Assembly: GCF_029873255.1 (NCBI RefSeq)
Contig: NZ_CP123622.1
Coordinates: 3,137,001-3,201,000, forward strand
From: Pigmentibacter sp. JX0631
GTDB lineage: Bacteria; Bdellovibrionota_B; Oligoflexia; Silvanigrellales; Silvanigrellaceae
DNA length: 64,000 nt
Reading direction: 5' to 3'
Shown here: positions 63,326-64,000 of the stretch, piece by piece
How positions within the stretch are numbered: the stretch's first letter is position 1
Layout: each line of letters begins with the position of its first letter
Made by a program: the position numbers and the translations under genes
Notes under the pieces: generated by a model
Told to the model about the DNA's origin: nothing
The model's input: the letters and a program-made list of their open reading frames with translations, nothing else
Databases searched by the model: none

Positions 63326-63346
63326 TTACAAAACTGAGCAGTGGCC

Positions 63347-64000
63347 TTATAAAACAATCAATTCATTTTTCAAAGAATTGGGTAGTACTATATTTAAACG
63401 TTTAAGTTCGTACGAGTTGATAAATACTTTGCTGCTAGGTGAAATGACTTGTAACTCCATTGGTGGTATTCCTTTGTTTAAAATGCTTTTTAGTAAATCA
63501 GCTGCTTGCACTCCAGATTGAACATAATCAACTCCAAATTGCATAAATGGGGCATCTTTTTCGCCTGTCCAAGTTGTAATTAGCGGAATTTTTGCTTTAT
63601 CAGCTATTTGTTTAACTATAGGGAAAGCGGAAGCAATTGTATTATCTGTTGGAACAAGAACTGCTTGAGAGTTTAAAACAGCATTTTGTGTAGCGGCTGC
63701 AACATCTGCTTGACTATTTACTCCATTTTCCTGAAATTCAATACCTATTTTTGTTAGTTCTTCCTTCATTTTCTTTACTAAGAGCACCGAGTTGGTTTCT
63801 CCTGGATTATAAAGTAATGAAATTTTACGCAAATTAGGAATCAATTGTTTAATAATTGTTACTTGTTTTTCTACGTCTGCCATATCTGTTGCGCCCGTAA
63901 TATTTGAGCCAGGAAATCGTAAATGTTGCCCATCAGGATCTGTCACTGCCGCAAAAAGAATAGGTCTGTCCTTTATAACTGCTTTTAGAGCTTGAACGGC
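63347..64000 (-). CDS. ABC transporter substrate-binding protein, TrpX-like (5' end outside window)
   Basis: Reading frame runs to the window edge: upstream of the GTG at 63946 it continues in frame with a typical ALKAVIKDRPILFAAV segment, so the true start lies beyond 64000 and only the C-terminal ~217 residues are seen. It belongs to the PF04392 (TrpX/YtlA) family: AAVTDPDG, GSNITGATDM, TDNTIASAFPIV and the C-terminal FINSYELKRLNIVLP. First gene of the importer operon, next to the trp biosynthesis cluster, which supports but does not prove tryptophan as substrate. Confidence 0.88.
   Translation of the reverse strand, partial: AVQALKAVIKDRPILFAAVTDPDGQHLRFPGSNITGATDMADVEKQVTIIKQLIPNLRKISLLYNPGETNSVLLVKKMKEELTKIGIEFQENGVNSQADVAAATQNAVLNSQAVLVPTDNTIASAFPIVKQIADKAKIPLITTWTGEKDAPFMQFGVDYVQSGVQAADLLKSILNKGIPPMELQVISPSSKVFINSYELKRLNIVLPNSLKNELIVL

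Noticed and set aside
1-64000. Search for CRISPR arrays, insertion sequences, phage, tRNA or rRNA genes
   Set aside because: No regularly spaced repeats of 20-40 bp, no transposase or integrase motifs and no cloverleaf-like sequences were seen in the gaps.

Overview
The window is a dense, AT-rich stretch of chromosome from a Gram-negative bacterium. The sequence signs are Kdo synthase, several lipobox lipoproteins, outer-membrane beta-barrels with a terminal aromatic residue, and a polyprenyl-phosphate sugar transferase. Gene content and style (type II DAHP synthase in a trp operon, leucine dehydrogenase, RegB/RegA, many secreted proteins of no recognised family) would fit a member of the Bdellovibrionota/Oligoflexia (Silvanigrella-like). 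That placement is inference; no rRNA or other marker is present to prove it. I saw no tRNA, rRNA, CRISPR array, insertion sequence or phage gene. Only one gap exceeds 300 bp (2652-2981).

Layout. 1-2.7 kb: the 3' part of a leucine dehydrogenase gene, an EVE-domain protein and a thiolase. 3-4.5 kb: two tandem related outer-membrane proteins, each behind hairpins. 4.6-11.2 kb: a Ski2-like helicase, an MFS symporter and a large beta-propeller lipoprotein. 11.2-14.8 kb: a RegB/RegA redox two-component pair, a divergent membrane-anchored Met/His protein and a homoserine-dehydrogenase-like gene. 15-19.1 kb: TrmL-like methylase, EngB GTPase, then lpd and a 2-oxo-acid dehydrogenase E2. 19.2-27.2 kb: two periplasmic binding proteins, argS, radA, an RlmD/RumA-type methylase and a FapA-domain protein. 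27.3-31.6 kb: an initiating sugar-phosphate transferase, a glycosyltransferase and an NFACT (RqcH/Rqc2-like) protein, overlapping end to end. 31.6-37.6 kb: a LysR regulator, a DnaQ-like exonuclease, a large membrane/coiled-coil protein and several envelope proteins of unknown role. 37.9-40.4 kb: a complete polar amino-acid ABC transporter. 40.6-43 kb: two secreted proteins, one a thermolabile-hemolysin-type phospholipase.

43-50.5 kb (minus strand) is the most unusual block. Six closely packed genes encode a DUF58 protein, a BatA-N/DUF4159 membrane protein, a second large membrane protein, a PilZ domain protein, a KdsA-like protein that has lost most active-site motifs, and an intact KdsA. It looks like a Bat-type envelope module joined to c-di-GMP sensing and Kdo synthesis. 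This is followed by threonine dehydratase and a ferredoxin-NADP reductase on the plus strand.

53.7-61.1 kb (minus) is a complete tryptophan operon with fused genes: type II DAHP synthase, trpE-trpG, trpD-trpC-trpF, trpB, trpA. It has a recognisable promoter and three tandem 8-bp repeats in the leader. Divergent from it is a small secreted protein under a Fur-box-like operator. The window ends in a TrpX-type ABC transporter (ATPase, permease and a binding protein cut by the window edge), which could import tryptophan or a related compound.
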